Virus record (IMG/VR): IMGVR_UViG_3300011432_000008
Span: 1-48,372 of that record
Length of the DNA stretch: 48,372 bases
Reading direction: 5' to 3' (one strand)
DNA from: a virus
Both the position numbers and the translations under genes were made by a program. The notes beneath the pieces are model-generated. The model was given only the letters and a program-made list of their open reading frames with translations, was not told where the DNA came from and searched no databases. Within the stretch, counting starts at the first letter, position 1, and each line of letters opens with the position of its first letter. This document shows, one piece after another, positions 1 to 8,861 of the stretch.

Positions 1-123
1 AGTTGTTTTGCATTTGGAAATTCGTCTCCTACCTTAAAGAATTGCTCAACAGTTGGAAAGTCTCCCCAAGTTAACTCACCTCTTTCCATTCTAAAATGAG
101 CAGCTCCACGAGCATGAACCTCA
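1..123. repeat. 123-bp direct repeat of window ends (copy 1), circular overlap
   Basis: Bases 1-123 are identical to 48250-48372. The giant minus-strand reading frame crosses the repeat in phase when the ends are joined (4100 + 48249 - 45444 + 1 = 6906 nt, divisible by 3). The repeat is therefore the overlap of a circular or circularly permuted genome of about 48,249 bp, not an internal duplication. Whether the virion carries physical terminal repeats cannot be told from this. Confidence 0.95.
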
Positions 124-3100
124 TATCCAAAAGTAGGTTCGTGCATAGTATCAGGTACTTCATGAGATGCAGTTTTCTTGAAATGCACGGTATTTTCTGG
201 GTCAGCATAGCCAATACCAGAAGGCAGAGTCTTATCTACAACAGACTCCTTAATATCGTACATGTCATCTTCCCATTTTTTATTTAATCTATCTACATGT
301 TCTTGAGCTGCTGCCTTATCATCAAACTGCCTTGTTACTCTGTTATTCCATCTCTTATCAACTACGTTATAGCTGATTCCTCGATTCTCTTCTGGAATCT
401 TACTTATTCTTTTTTCTTCACGAAGTGCTTTTCCAGACCTAGCAGCTTTCTTAATAGCCTCTAGAGTCTTTTCTCCAACTTTTTTACCTACTCTACTACC
501 AGATACCTTATCAGCTATCTTTTCATAGAATGGCTGAATACTACCAAAGCCTCCACCTATAGTAGTTCCTTTTTCAGCTCCCCATTCTCGACCTAATTTA
601 CCTGTATAGCCAAATCTTTTACCGATATCAGGAATAGAGAGGACACTCTTAAGATGCCTTAACTGTCTTGTCAGATAAATAGCATTAGCATAGCTTTCTT
701 CATACCTAGCTATATCTGCTGCATTTCCTCTATGTCTAGCATCTTTTAAGAGATTATCAAGTTTACTTTCAGCTGCTCCTGCTGCATTGAGTTCAGCATC
801 TAATTGAGAGTAATCATAATCTTCAAGAGGTGTTCCTATTCCACTATCCTTCTTATACGCCTCTGTAAAGGTAGGCTTATCAGAAGTAGACTTAAATTCA
901 ACAGGCTTCTCAACAGAAATCTGAGATTCTCGTCCAGATACCTTAGACTCTCTTTCATCAATAGCAGCTAGGAATCTACCCTTCCAAGTCTCTCCTGCTT
1001 TTAATGGGTCATTTCTGAGAATAGGAGGCATAGCTGCTCTAAATTCAGAGTCAGCAGCGCCTTCTAAATCATCTACTATTTCAGCCCATCTTCTAGCAGT
1101 TGCATCCTTTAATTGTGGACCATACTTCTCATAGAGGTCTTGAAGTCCTCCAAGGCCACTACCTAAAGTGGTTCCTTTAGACTCAAGCTCCCTCATTTGC
1201 TTTTTAAGACCCTCAGCTTCTGCCATTAATAGTTTTCTAGTAGTAGCAGAAGTAGACTCTAATCTAGCTTTATTAACAACCTCATTAAATCTACCCATGA
1301 GAGCTGATAATCTAGCTTGATTTCTGGCCTTAGGAGCAACAGGAGCATCAGGCCTATTTCTTTCTCGATAGCTTTGTTCTTGTGCCTCAATAGTTTCTAA
1401 TACTTTACCTCTCCAAGTTTGACCCCTATCTAATCTAGCTTTACGACCATAGGATACAATATTCCTATAAGCAGAATCAGGAGAACCAGCTCTATCTTTC
1501 TGAGCAACTAATTCAGCTAAGGTTCTAGCTGTAATATCTTGGAAACTATCAGGAGAAGGTAAATGACCCCTACCCTTAGGCGGAGGAACATTGGCTTTTC
1601 TAGCAACAGTAGGAGGAGCAGGAACAGATGGTCTATCAACCATGCTCCTAGGCTCTACTGGGTATTCTTCTGCTAAAGCAGCCTTCTTCTCATCTGACCT
1701 TACTTTCCTATCAGCTAATCTTTCCTTGTATCGAGCAGCTCTTTGTTCAGGAGTTAAAAATGGCTCAAGTTGAGGAGCTACATGAGGAGTGCCTGTCTCA
1801 TTATCCATTACTTGATAACGAGCAGCTCCAGCACCTAGATTCTCATTGATTCCTCTTGCATATATACGTGCTTCTGCAAGAGAAGGTCTACCGGCTATCG
1901 GGCGGCCGGTTTCAACGTCGATAATATGAAATCGAGCTTTACTTAACTTATCAGCGAGTTTCTTTCCATATTCAGTCTCCCGAAGCTTCTCGTAGAAGTC
2001 TTGGAGATTAAACATTCCTACATTAGTGCCCTTCTTATTAGCTTCATCAGCAGCTTGGGCAGCATCAATTCTACCTTGAGCAGTAGTGGTACTAGCTCTT
2101 TCCTTCTTTTTAGCTTCTGCTGCTGCCTTTCTTTCTTCTTTTATTGCAGCTGCGGCCGCGTCTCTTTTAGCCTTATCAAGAATTCTAACCCTTTCAAGGT
2201 CTTTAAGTCCTCGTAATACTCCCTCATCACCTTCAATATGAGGCATTCTTGCAGCAGCTTTGGCTCTATCTACTGCTGAGATATTCTGAAGGATTGTTTC
2301 GTTTTCAGCAGCTTCTTTAATAGCCTTTTCAGACCTAGACATCTCCTCTTCTAGTATCTGCTTATCTAGTCTTTCAAGAATAGCAGTTCTAGCAGGAGAA
2401 TCAGGTTGAGCTGCAATCTTATCTCTTAATGCAGCAGCCTCAACTGCACTTCTTTGTCTAGGAGTAGCTTCAGTTGGAGGTGTAGGTCTATCTAATTGAG
2501 CAGTTGGTAAATCTGCTACAGGTCTTTCTACAAGTCCTTCTGGTAACGGCCAATTATCTCCAACAACAGTTCGTCCAGCTTGTTGACCAGATGCCCTACG
2601 GAATATAGGTCTACCTTCTTTATCAAGAGCAGGTCTTGCTGGAACAGGTTTATCAGGAGTTCCACCTCTTGCTAATGGTCTTTCAGGAGTAGGAATTGTT
2701 GTTGTTGGCGGAACTCCTCTTTCTGGAGGTAATATTCCTCCGGGTCCAGCTTCAAATACTCCGGGCCTTCTTCCTCTCGGAGTTAAATCAAATGGAGAAG
2801 GTCTCATTTCTCCGCTTAAAAAGTCTCCGGGACCAAATGGTAATTCTGGTTGAACTCCGGGCAATTCAGAGAAATTAATAGCCTGAGGAGGCTGCCAATT
2901 ACGCTTCCTAACAGATGCCTCCATCTTAGTATTAAGAATTTCAGCATCAAGACTGGCAACTTTATCCCACTGTCCAGCTCTTGCAGCTTCTGACTTCTGC
3001 ATCTCAAATTCGTGAATTCTAGCTTGAGATTCAGCATCAATTCCTGCGTGTGCCCTAGCCTTCTGTTCTGGAATAGTTCCAGCATCTAGTGGAGTTCCAG

Positions 3101-4100
3101 TTCTTGGCTGTGACCAAGGATGTTCTTGGAAAGTTCTTGGAAGTGGAGAAGCTACTTCATCAAAAGGTAGAGGAACATCTGTAGGAGTTCTTGGACCTTC
3201 TGGAAGCATACGAGCAGGATTAGTTTCAGCAACAGTTGGGTCAAGTCCTCTAACTCCACGAATTACAGGAGGTGGTTCTACATTAGGTAAAGCAGCAGGT
3301 CTAATTGGGCGTGCTCCAGCTTTGCCAATTTCTCCTGCTGTTCTAATTGCTTTAGGAGCCAAAGCCATAGCAGTTGGAACAGTTATATCTCCTAATATAG
3401 CTCCAGCTCTCTTGAAGCTTGGGTCTTTTGCAAATTGATTAACGTCATATTCTGTTGTATCATAATCACCACCCATTACTCCAACAGTAGTTCGAGCTAT
3501 ATTTTCCTGAGCTCCTCTACCCGGCCCTCCGGCGTAGATATCCATTAGCTTTTCTTTCCAATTTTCTCCCTTTGGCTTGAGCCTCTCAGTATTAATTAAC
3601 TCTCCAAAAGGTTCAATAGCTCCTCGACCAATTTCTATTCTAGCTAACTGTTGTTCAGGAGTATTGCCGTAAGGAGAGATACCAGCAACTAGAACATTCT
3701 TAGCAAATTGTCCTAATCCCTCTAATCCGGGCTGAAGCCTAGAAAAGTATCCAGCATTAGGGTCTTCAACTTTATGTTCTGGAGGTGTAGCTTTAGTAAT
3801 CTTCCTTTCTTCTTCAGGAATATCACTATAGTAAGTCTTACCCATTTCTGGGCCAAGACTACCATAGCGAGTGCCTTCTGCTCGTCTACCTTCTAAAGCT
3901 GCAACAGGTCCACCAGCCTTAAAAGGCTGACCCTGTTGAGTATCAGGAGGAGGCTCAGGTTTATCTAATGTAGACAAATGAGAGATAATCTTCCTAAAAT
4001 CCTCATCTGTAGGTTCAGCTTCATCATTAGTCCAGTCAACCTTGTATTCCTTACCAGTCTTTGGACTTTTGAGAGTATAAGTTCTTTTCTGTGGAGGCAT
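1..4100 (-). CDS. giant internal virion / polyvalent-type protein, N-terminal part (gene continues at 48249)
   Basis: The ATG at 4100 opens a frame that runs without a stop to base 1 and, after joining the circle, ends at 45444: 2301 residues in total. The N-terminus (MPPQKRTYTLKSPKTGKEYK) is followed by Pro/Ala/Glu-rich linkers, a hydrophobic patch near residue 240 (GAILGDITVPTAMALAP) and long charged helices. A motif of the form KGT-x-hG..LQD(F/L)YEK occurs three times in this part (about residues 690, 975 and 1177) and twice in the other. The start follows the preceding gene by 6 nt, with an AGGTAGGG-type ribosome site. Size, its place as the last gene of the structural block, and adjacency to two Gly/Ala-rich virion proteins suggest a DNA-ejection protein (T7 gp16-like role) or a large polyvalent protein delivered with the DNA. 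That role is inferred; no catalytic motif was recognised. Confidence 0.85.
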   Translation of the reverse strand, partial: MPPQKRTYTLKSPKTGKEYKVDWTNDEAEPTDEDFRKIISHLSTLDKPEPPPDTQQGQPFKAGGPVAALEGRRAEGTRYGSLGPEMGKTYYSDIPEEERKITKATPPEHKVEDPNAGYFSRLQPGLEGLGQFAKNVLVAGISPYGNTPEQQLARIEIGRGAIEPFGELINTERLKPKGENWKEKLMDIYAGGPGRGAQENIARTTVGVMGGDYDTTEYDVNQFAKDPSFKRAGAILGDITVPTAMALAPKAIRTAGEIGKAGARPIRPAALPNVEPPPVIRGVRGLDPTVAETNPARMLPEGPRTPTDVPLPFDEVASPLPRTFQEHPWSQPRTGTPLDAGTIPEQKARAHAGIDAESQARIHEFEMQKSEAARAGQWDKVASLDAEILNTKMEASVRKRNWQPPQAINFSELPGVQPELPFGPGDFLSGEMRPSPFDLTPRGRRPGVFEAGPGGILPPERGVPPTTTIPTPERPLARGGTPDKPVPARPALDKEGRPIFRRASGQQAGRTVVGDNWPLPEGLVERPVADLPTAQLDRPTPPTEATPRQRSAVEAAALRDKIAAQPDSPARTAILERLDKQILEEEMSRSEKAIKEAAENETILQNISAVDRAKAAARMPHIEGDEGVLRGLKDLERVRILDKAKRDAAAAAIKEERKAAAEAKKKERASTTTAQGRIDAAQAADEANKKGTNVGMFNLQDFYEKLRETEYGKKLADKLSKARFHIIDVETGRPIAGRPSLAEARIYARGINENLGAGAARYQVMDNETGTPHVAPQLEPFLTPEQRAARYKERLADRKVRSDEKKAALAEEYPVEPRSMVDRPSVPAPPTVARKANVPPPKGRGHLPSPDSFQDITARTLAELVAQKDRAGSPDSAYRNIVSYGRKARLDRGQTWRGKVLETIEAQEQSYRERNRPDAPVAPKARNQARLSALMGRFNEVVNKARLESTSATTRKLLMAEAEGLKKQMRELESKGTTLGSGLGGLQDLYEKYGPQLKDATARRWAEIVDDLEGAADSEFRAAMPPILRNDPLKAGETWKGRFLAAIDERESKVSGRESQISVEKPVEFKSTSDKPTFTEAYKKDSGIGTPLEDYDYSQLDAELNAAGAAESKLDNLLKDARHRGNAADIARYEESYANAIYLTRQLRHLKSVLSIPDIGKRFGYTGKLGREWGAEKGTTIGGGFGSIQPFYEKIADKVSGSRVGKKVGEKTLEAIKKAARSGKALREEKRISKIPEENRGISYNVVDKRWNNRVTRQFDDKAAAQEHVDRLNKKWEDDMYDIKESVVDKTLPSGIGYADPENTVHFKKTASHEVPDTMHEPTFGYEVHARGAAHFRMERGELTWGDFPTVEQFFKVGDEFPNAKQ
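516..572 (-). repeat. giant-protein motif copy 3
   Basis: Encodes KGTTIGGGFGSIQPFYEK, the most divergent copy (IQP instead of LQD). Downstream is NVVDKRWNNRVTRQFDDK, which loosely follows the same small-domain pattern as after copies 1 and 5. Confidence 0.75.
1122..1179 (-). repeat. giant-protein motif copy 2
   Basis: Encodes KGTTLGSGLGGLQDLYEK. It keeps the GT-x-hG-x-G..LQD-x-YEK pattern. Confidence 0.8.
1983..2038 (-). repeat. giant-protein motif copy 1
   Basis: Encodes KKGTNVGMFNLQDFYEKL. It is followed about 20 residues later by a small domain starting FHIIDVETGRPIAG. Copy 5 has the same two-part arrangement, so the repeating unit is a module of about 80 residues rather than only the short motif. 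Confidence 0.8.
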
Positions 4101-4106
4101 TTGACC

Positions 4107-5363
4107 CTACCTAACAACCCAATTATCGATAGTTTTACCACCAGCAGCAGAAGGTTTATTACCTTCGTTTCCCATCCCACTCTTATACGTCTCTCCAAGT
4201 TTTGCTCTTAATTCTTCTTTAGCTTTTCTTACAGCAGGACTGTCTCCTGAGCCAAAATACTTTCCCGGCTCTTTATTAGGTTGAACAATAATACGATTAG
4301 TATTCTCATCTACATAATAAACCTTATCAGTATCATTATCGTCAATATCGTTAAGAGTGAGAATATCAGCTGCATCATTGTAAGCCTTTTGATTTACATC
4401 TCCGGGCTTTAGCTGCCTTGCTGCTGCTGCAAGTTTTCCGGCGGCCGTCTTAGCTCTAACATCAGCCCCATAATTCCTAGATTGGGCACCAATATTAGCA
4501 ATACTCTCATGGGATTTAGCAAGAGCAGCAGCAACATCTGCTTCTCTCTTAGTCTTTTCTTCACGAGATTCAGCAATCTTACCAAGCTCTTTACGTTCTC
4601 CTGTTACTGAATTCTCACCAATTCTCTTTCCAGTGGTTTCATCAGTATAGAAGTCCCATCCCTGAGCTTTGAGGGTATCTTCTCTATGCTTCTGATTGGC
4701 GTTGAATTCATCCTGCTTTTGCTTAAAGTCTCTTGTATCTCTTTCCTCACCACGCTCTAAATCAAAGCCTTTCAATCTCTGCTGAATATCTTCAGATTCC
4801 ATACCGGCTAAAGCTCCAACATTCTTGAGCTTATCTTGATATGTAGATTCGGCTTGATTGTATTTGTTATCTCGAATATCCCGTGCTACAGCTACACCTT
4901 TACCGGGGTCTCTAAATCCAGCAGAGAATCCACCTAAAGATGCAGCGATTCTATCAAATGCTCCGGGTTTGTAATCTTCACGTTTCGGAGCATTATTAAT
5001 CATATCCTCTAGAGCCTTCCTCTGAGGTCTATTCTGAATGATTTCATTGTATCTATCAAGAACTCCCGGTTTAGGAGCCACAGACGCAGTAGGCTCTCTA
5101 TAATCCGGCCCCGGCAGAGTATTAGCTATATCTCTAGCTTCGGGATTAAATGTCGGACGCGGATTAGCTCCACCCGGTTCAAATGGATTTTGCATTGGAT
5201 TCAGAGGCCCCTTTTGATTCATAAGGAGATTCTGACTCTGTAAAGGCATACCAGCAGGCTGAGCTTCAAAGGACGGAATAATAGGTTCACTAGCACCGCT
5301 AGTATATGGGTCATCTTCAAAGCCAAAAGTACGCTTAGGTGAAGGAGTGAATCTGGAATACAT
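4107..5363 (-). CDS. internal virion protein-like, 418 aa
   Basis: The start is set by GGAGG eight bases before the ATG at 5363 (MYSRFTPSPKRTF). The protein is Pro/Gly/Asn-rich for its first 130 residues, then has a long, highly charged helical/coiled-coil stretch rich in Lys, Glu, Gln and Ala (about 170-330). No enzymatic motif is visible. It sits between the Gly/Ala-rich 416-aa protein and the giant protein and is transcribed with them. This is the position and character of the three-protein ejection apparatus of podoviruses (T7 gp14-15-16 or P22 gp7-20-16). The role is inferred from position and composition only. Confidence 0.8.
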   Translation of the reverse strand: MYSRFTPSPKRTFGFEDDPYTSGASEPIIPSFEAQPAGMPLQSQNLLMNQKGPLNPMQNPFEPGGANPRPTFNPEARDIANTLPGPDYREPTASVAPKPGVLDRYNEIIQNRPQRKALEDMINNAPKREDYKPGAFDRIAASLGGFSAGFRDPGKGVAVARDIRDNKYNQAESTYQDKLKNVGALAGMESEDIQQRLKGFDLERGEERDTRDFKQKQDEFNANQKHREDTLKAQGWDFYTDETTGKRIGENSVTGERKELGKIAESREEKTKREADVAAALAKSHESIANIGAQSRNYGADVRAKTAAGKLAAAARQLKPGDVNQKAYNDAADILTLNDIDDNDTDKVYYVDENTNRIIVQPNKEPGKYFGSGDSPAVRKAKEELRAKLGETYKSGMGNEGNKPSAAGGKTIDNWVVR

Positions 5364-5365
5364 GA

Positions 5366-6616
5366 TTACCTCCACGCTCCCATATTACGTGCATAATTAG
5401 GATTATATCCAGCAGGCATTTGTGGGCCTTCCATTGGATTAAATCCACCTTGGAAATAATTTGCTTGTCCGCCTGTTGGAAGTGCCGTTGCAGCATTTCT
5501 ACCGGCAGAAGCAGCACCTGTTAAACCTTTCATTGCTCCACCAATAGCGCCCATTCCAGTCATTCCACCAGCAACTGCTCCAGTCATTCCAATGATATTT
5601 TCCATCATTCTAGAACGGTTAACTTCATCGTTCTGTAACTGGAGTCCTCTATTGGCCTGAGTAGACTTACTAGAATCTCCTACTGCACCCATCCAAGTCT
5701 TTTCAAAGTCAGATTGTGGAGCATATGTTGAACCATAAAGGTCCATCAAACCACCATATCCAGCAATCTGGCCTTTTTGTCTTAAGTCTTGGATGCTTCT
5801 TTCAGCATCAGCAGTAATGCCTCCGGCACCTAAGTTATATTGATTGTCTAAAGCTGCCTGTTCTAATGACTGACGACCTCTTTCAGTCTGAGTTCCCTCA
5901 AGACCTGTAATACCATATTTCTTACCTTCTCGCTGTGATTCAGCTAAGCCAATATTAGCTGCTAACTTATCTTGTGCAGAACCTTGTGCGGCACTTCTTG
6001 CCATTTTTAGGTCTAATCCTGCTCCAGCTCCAGCATTTGCACCCATTCTAGATGCAGCTAATCCTTGTTGCTCACGCAATGAATTGTAAAATGAAGGTGC
6101 AGAACGAGCAGCTTGTGCTCTAGTTCTTTGAATATCTCCAGCAGAATAACCACCTGTATCAGCAAAATCAGTATATCTCTTATCAACATCAGTAAAGTCA
6201 GAAAGATTAGCTGTAGCTTTGCTACCTAATGCTCCCTGATAACGAGCACGATAATCTTCAATTCCACCATCACCACCTAATCCACCAGTCTCCGCCATTC
6301 CTCGAAGACCTGAACGCATATAATCACGTTCTTCATCTCCTGATTTAATCAAGTCTTCATATCGAGAAGAATGAGTTAAACCACCTGCTGCATCTCTAGC
6401 TCCTGCTGTTCCTACAGGTTCTCCATCCATTCCGCCTCTTTTACCTAAAATAGAGCCAAAGGCTCCTTTTTTCGAGGCGGCCGTTCCGGGAACTACAGCA
6501 CTAGGAGTAGAGCTTCTTCCTAAGAATTGATTTAAGAAAGAGTCATACTCTCCTTGACTTCTTGCCTGTTCTCTTTCAGTAGCTTCACGCTCGTATTTCT
6601 GGTTGCCTTTAGCCAT
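5366..6616 (-). CDS. Gly/Ala-rich internal virion (ejection) protein, 416 aa
   Basis: The N-terminus is a charged helix (MAKGNQKYEREATEREQ). The body is Gly/Ala/Ser/Arg-rich, and there is a hydrophobic Gly-rich segment near residues 345-370 (MTGAVAGGMTGMGAIGGAM) that could insert in a membrane. Such a glycine-zipper hydrophobic region is typical of podovirus ejection proteins that form a channel during DNA entry. It overlaps the acetyltransferase stop by 8 bp and is followed 2 bp later by the next virion protein. The assignment rests on composition and location. Confidence 0.8.
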   Translation of the reverse strand: MAKGNQKYEREATEREQARSQGEYDSFLNQFLGRSSTPSAVVPGTAASKKGAFGSILGKRGGMDGEPVGTAGARDAAGGLTHSSRYEDLIKSGDEERDYMRSGLRGMAETGGLGGDGGIEDYRARYQGALGSKATANLSDFTDVDKRYTDFADTGGYSAGDIQRTRAQAARSAPSFYNSLREQQGLAASRMGANAGAGAGLDLKMARSAAQGSAQDKLAANIGLAESQREGKKYGITGLEGTQTERGRQSLEQAALDNQYNLGAGGITADAERSIQDLRQKGQIAGYGGLMDLYGSTYAPQSDFEKTWMGAVGDSSKSTQANRGLQLQNDEVNRSRMMENIIGMTGAVAGGMTGMGAIGGAMKGLTGAASAGRNAATALPTGGQANYFQGGFNPMEGPQMPAGYNPNYARNMGAWR

Positions 6617-6992
6617 CGGAATCCTCTATATTCAATACTTGACTTCGACCAATAATATCTTCGAAGCCAAAGTGTTTGATAAGTATGTCTCCGTACTCGT
6701 GAGGCATACTAAATACATGAACTTGCTTGAATCTCTGCTCTTTAACATCTTCAAGCATTCGCTCATATATTAATTTAAGCGATGCACCTATATCTTTCTT
6801 TGACTCTTTGCTAGGTGCAAATACTGCTTCCGCAAGCAGTCTTACATATCCGAAGGCTATGACTTTACCATCTTTAACAACGACTCGGAACGAAACTAAG
6901 TTACTAAGGTCAGGAAAGGGATAATCTTGTTCTTTAGATATTCGAACAATATCATCCCAATCCTCTGGAGTTCCTGCACGAACAGAAATCAT
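6609..6992 (-). CDS. GNAT-family N-acetyltransferase-like protein, 127 aa
   Basis: The N-terminus (MISVRAGTPEDWDDIVRISK) matches the first strand and helix of GNAT folds. It is followed by a FRVVVKDGKVIAFGYVR hairpin, a central helix (SLKLIYERML) and a late VHVF/HFGFE segment where GNAT proteins have the last strands. Family proteins transfer acetyl from acetyl-CoA to an amine; the substrate is unknown. Acyltransferases of this size occur among structural genes of several phages. It overlaps the 114-aa gene upstream by 1 nt and the virion protein downstream by 8 nt, so it is co-translated with structural proteins. Confidence 0.7.
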   Translation of the reverse strand: MISVRAGTPEDWDDIVRISKEQDYPFPDLSNLVSFRVVVKDGKVIAFGYVRLLAEAVFAPSKESKKDIGASLKLIYERMLEDVKEQRFKQVHVFSMPHEYGDILIKHFGFEDIIGRSQVLNIEDSDG

Positions 6993-7336
6993 TACAGACT
7001 CGAAAGCCAGTCAATAATCTTAACTGCATCACGACCTGACCTACCAGTAGACCAAGGAACAATAGAAATGTAGTTAATAAGCATATCAAGTTCTGGCTTC
7101 TCAAGTTCAACTTCTCCACCAATAAGTTCTCTTGAGACTTCATCATTGACAATCTTCTTACCACACTCACAATCCTTACTGATAGCGTGCAGTTTATCGA
7201 GAAGCCCAATCTCTCGACGTAATGCAACTATACCTTTAGTCTGAGTAAGTGCTCCACCAATGATGAATCCATTGTAGACATACTCAAAAGCCTTTTCATC
7301 TTCCTTATTACCTAACTCAAACTTTAACTTTGTCAC
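6992..7336 (-). CDS. hypothetical 114-aa protein
   Basis: Not recognised. It begins MTKLKFELGNKEDEKAFEYV and contains a CEC motif (DCECGKKI) near the middle. It is mostly helical, with no membrane segment or signal. It lies between the tail needle/collar protein and the GNAT gene in the structural operon, starting 2 nt after the fibre stop. Confidence 0.75.
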   Translation of the reverse strand: MTKLKFELGNKEDEKAFEYVYNGFIIGGALTQTKGIVALRREIGLLDKLHAISKDCECGKKIVNDEVSRELIGGEVELEKPELDMLINYISIVPWSTGRSGRDAVKIIDWLSSL

Positions 7337-7338
7337 AA

Positions 7339-8298
7339 CTAATCCTTTCGACAGAGTGAGAAGTCAATAGATGGAAGCCAGCCACCACCTTGACCTGTAG
7401 TTCCTGTATGACCCGGAAATCCCGGAACATTAAAATTATGAACATGACCAATAGTATGAGTATGATTATTACTATCATTTGGAAGCCAACCAGAAAAAGA
7501 ACTGCCAGAGTCAAAACTCCTAAACTGTCCATTCAAAGCCGTTGGTCCAGAAGTTTCACCAATAGCAGGACCACTATTTATAGCTCCACCACCTCCAGCA
7601 GGAACATCAAATCCATGGTCATGATTAAGGCTTCCATGCTGAAGTCCATTACCACCACTCCAAGACCTAACCATTCTTTCATGAGAACCTGCTACGAAGG
7701 TCCATCCAGCAGGACAGGCTCCACTAAAGTAGGCCATTAATCCTGTTGGAATACTAGCTGGTGGAGTAGCAGATAATGGAACTCCATTGATAAGAAGTGA
7801 TTGAGCATTAAGAGTTCCGGGACCAAAATTACCACCTGTAGCAGAACCTAGAAAAACTCCACCCCCATAAATTTGAAAGTATTGAGCATTAAGATTGAGT
7901 CCTAATGGTAAAGTAGTAAGAGTCCAAGTTCCTCCTAATGGCATTCTTGCCATTGGCATATTACCACTAAGTAGAGCATCAGCATTAAGAGCAACGCCGG
8001 ACATTGTTCCGCCAGTAATTGCTACAGCATTGGCATTCTGAAATGCCATTGTTCCTAATGGAGTTCCAGAACTAGCACCAGTTCCGCCTCCGGCAATAGA
8101 TAAGATTAGATTATTCCAAGCGGCTCCATCCCAACTCTGAAAAGTATTGGTCGGTGCATTCCATCTCTTAGCCCCTACAGGAAGATTAGTTCCTACAACA
8201 GAATTAAAAGTTATAGCATCTACGTCTCTTGCCTTGAGGTCAGCAAGAACATCGGTATAGAGAGATGTGAGTACAGGATTATTCCAATTAGCTGCCAT
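7339..8298 (-). CDS. tail fibre / needle protein with tail-collar domain, 319 aa
   Basis: The N-terminal half is beta-rich and Gly/Ala/Asn-rich (IAGGGTGASSGTPLGTM...), as in trimeric fibre shafts. The C-terminal third begins PTGLMAYFSGACPAGWTFV, a typical entry into a phage tail collar domain, and carries several HxH motifs (NHDHGF, HTHTIGHVHNF). In T4 gp12 and related receptor-binding tips such histidines coordinate metal along the trimer axis. It is probably a receptor-binding component. The ATG at 8298 overlaps the upstream stop. Confidence 0.85.
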   Translation of the reverse strand: MAANWNNPVLTSLYTDVLADLKARDVDAITFNSVVGTNLPVGAKRWNAPTNTFQSWDGAAWNNLILSIAGGGTGASSGTPLGTMAFQNANAVAITGGTMSGVALNADALLSGNMPMARMPLGGTWTLTTLPLGLNLNAQYFQIYGGGVFLGSATGGNFGPGTLNAQSLLINGVPLSATPPASIPTGLMAYFSGACPAGWTFVAGSHERMVRSWSGGNGLQHGSLNHDHGFDVPAGGGGAINSGPAIGETSGPTALNGQFRSFDSGSSFSGWLPNDSNNHTHTIGHVHNFNVPGFPGHTGTTGQGGGWLPSIDFSLCRKD

Positions 8299-8861
8299 TA
8301 TACCAACTCACAGACTAAGTTAAAAATGACGGCCGCGCCATTAGTTACCACGGCCCAATTAGCACTATCTCTTTTCTTAAATTCAAGGAAGTTACCGGAG
8401 GCTCTAGAGATAGACTGACCTATATCTTGAGTTGCAAATCCATTATCTGTAACAACAGCCATTCCGAAACTATCTACTGGACCAAATGTTAATCCGGGAA
8501 CTGCTACTCTTAATCCACTTGAAGGTGTCCCAGAAATCGTAGTTGCTACAATAGAACCCTTAATAAAAACTACCTTACCAATTCTAAGATACTTAAAGTA
8601 AGCAACGTCTGCTGCATCAACAGTCCAAATCATTGAACCTGAAGCTGAAAAGACTAAATTAGCATGAGGAACAGAAGTCCATACTAAGTTATTATAGTTT
8701 GGAATAGCTGCATCACCAGCATCTACATACTGTTTATTCGCAATATCTAATGGCAAAGTAGGATTAGCAACTGGAAGATGATTAAAGAGCGTAGCTGGAC
8801 TCTCAGGAGATACTGCAATCTCCCAGATTTGAGTATTTTGGTTCCAACGAACGAATGACAT
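8298..8861 (-). CDS. tail fibre-associated protein, 187 aa
   Basis: Starts MSFVRWNQNTQIWEIA, with phage-fibre-like beta-strand repeats, then LPLDIANKQYVDAGDA, a pattern found at the head of many trimeric tail-fibre shafts. The rest is a beta-rich domain with Gly/Ser turns. Lying between the FN3-like protein and the collar protein, and overlapping both starts, it is likely an adaptor or short fibre. Exact role not established. Confidence 0.7.
   Translation of the reverse strand: MSFVRWNQNTQIWEIAVSPESPATLFNHLPVANPTLPLDIANKQYVDAGDAAIPNYNNLVWTSVPHANLVFSASGSMIWTVDAADVAYFKYLRIGKVVFIKGSIVATTISGTPSSGLRVAVPGLTFGPVDSFGMAVVTDNGFATQDIGQSISRASGNFLEFKKRDSANWAVVTNGAAVIFNLVCELV

Noticed and set aside
1-123. 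Terminal repeat as physical packaging ends (DTR)
   Set aside because: It lies inside a coding gene and its length is typical of assembly overlap; no evidence for true virion ends. Left as circular overlap.
1-4100. A truncated or frameshifted gene at the left end
   Set aside because: The frame is intact to base 1 and continues in phase at 48249 when the 123-bp overlap is joined; the break is only the linear cut of a circle.
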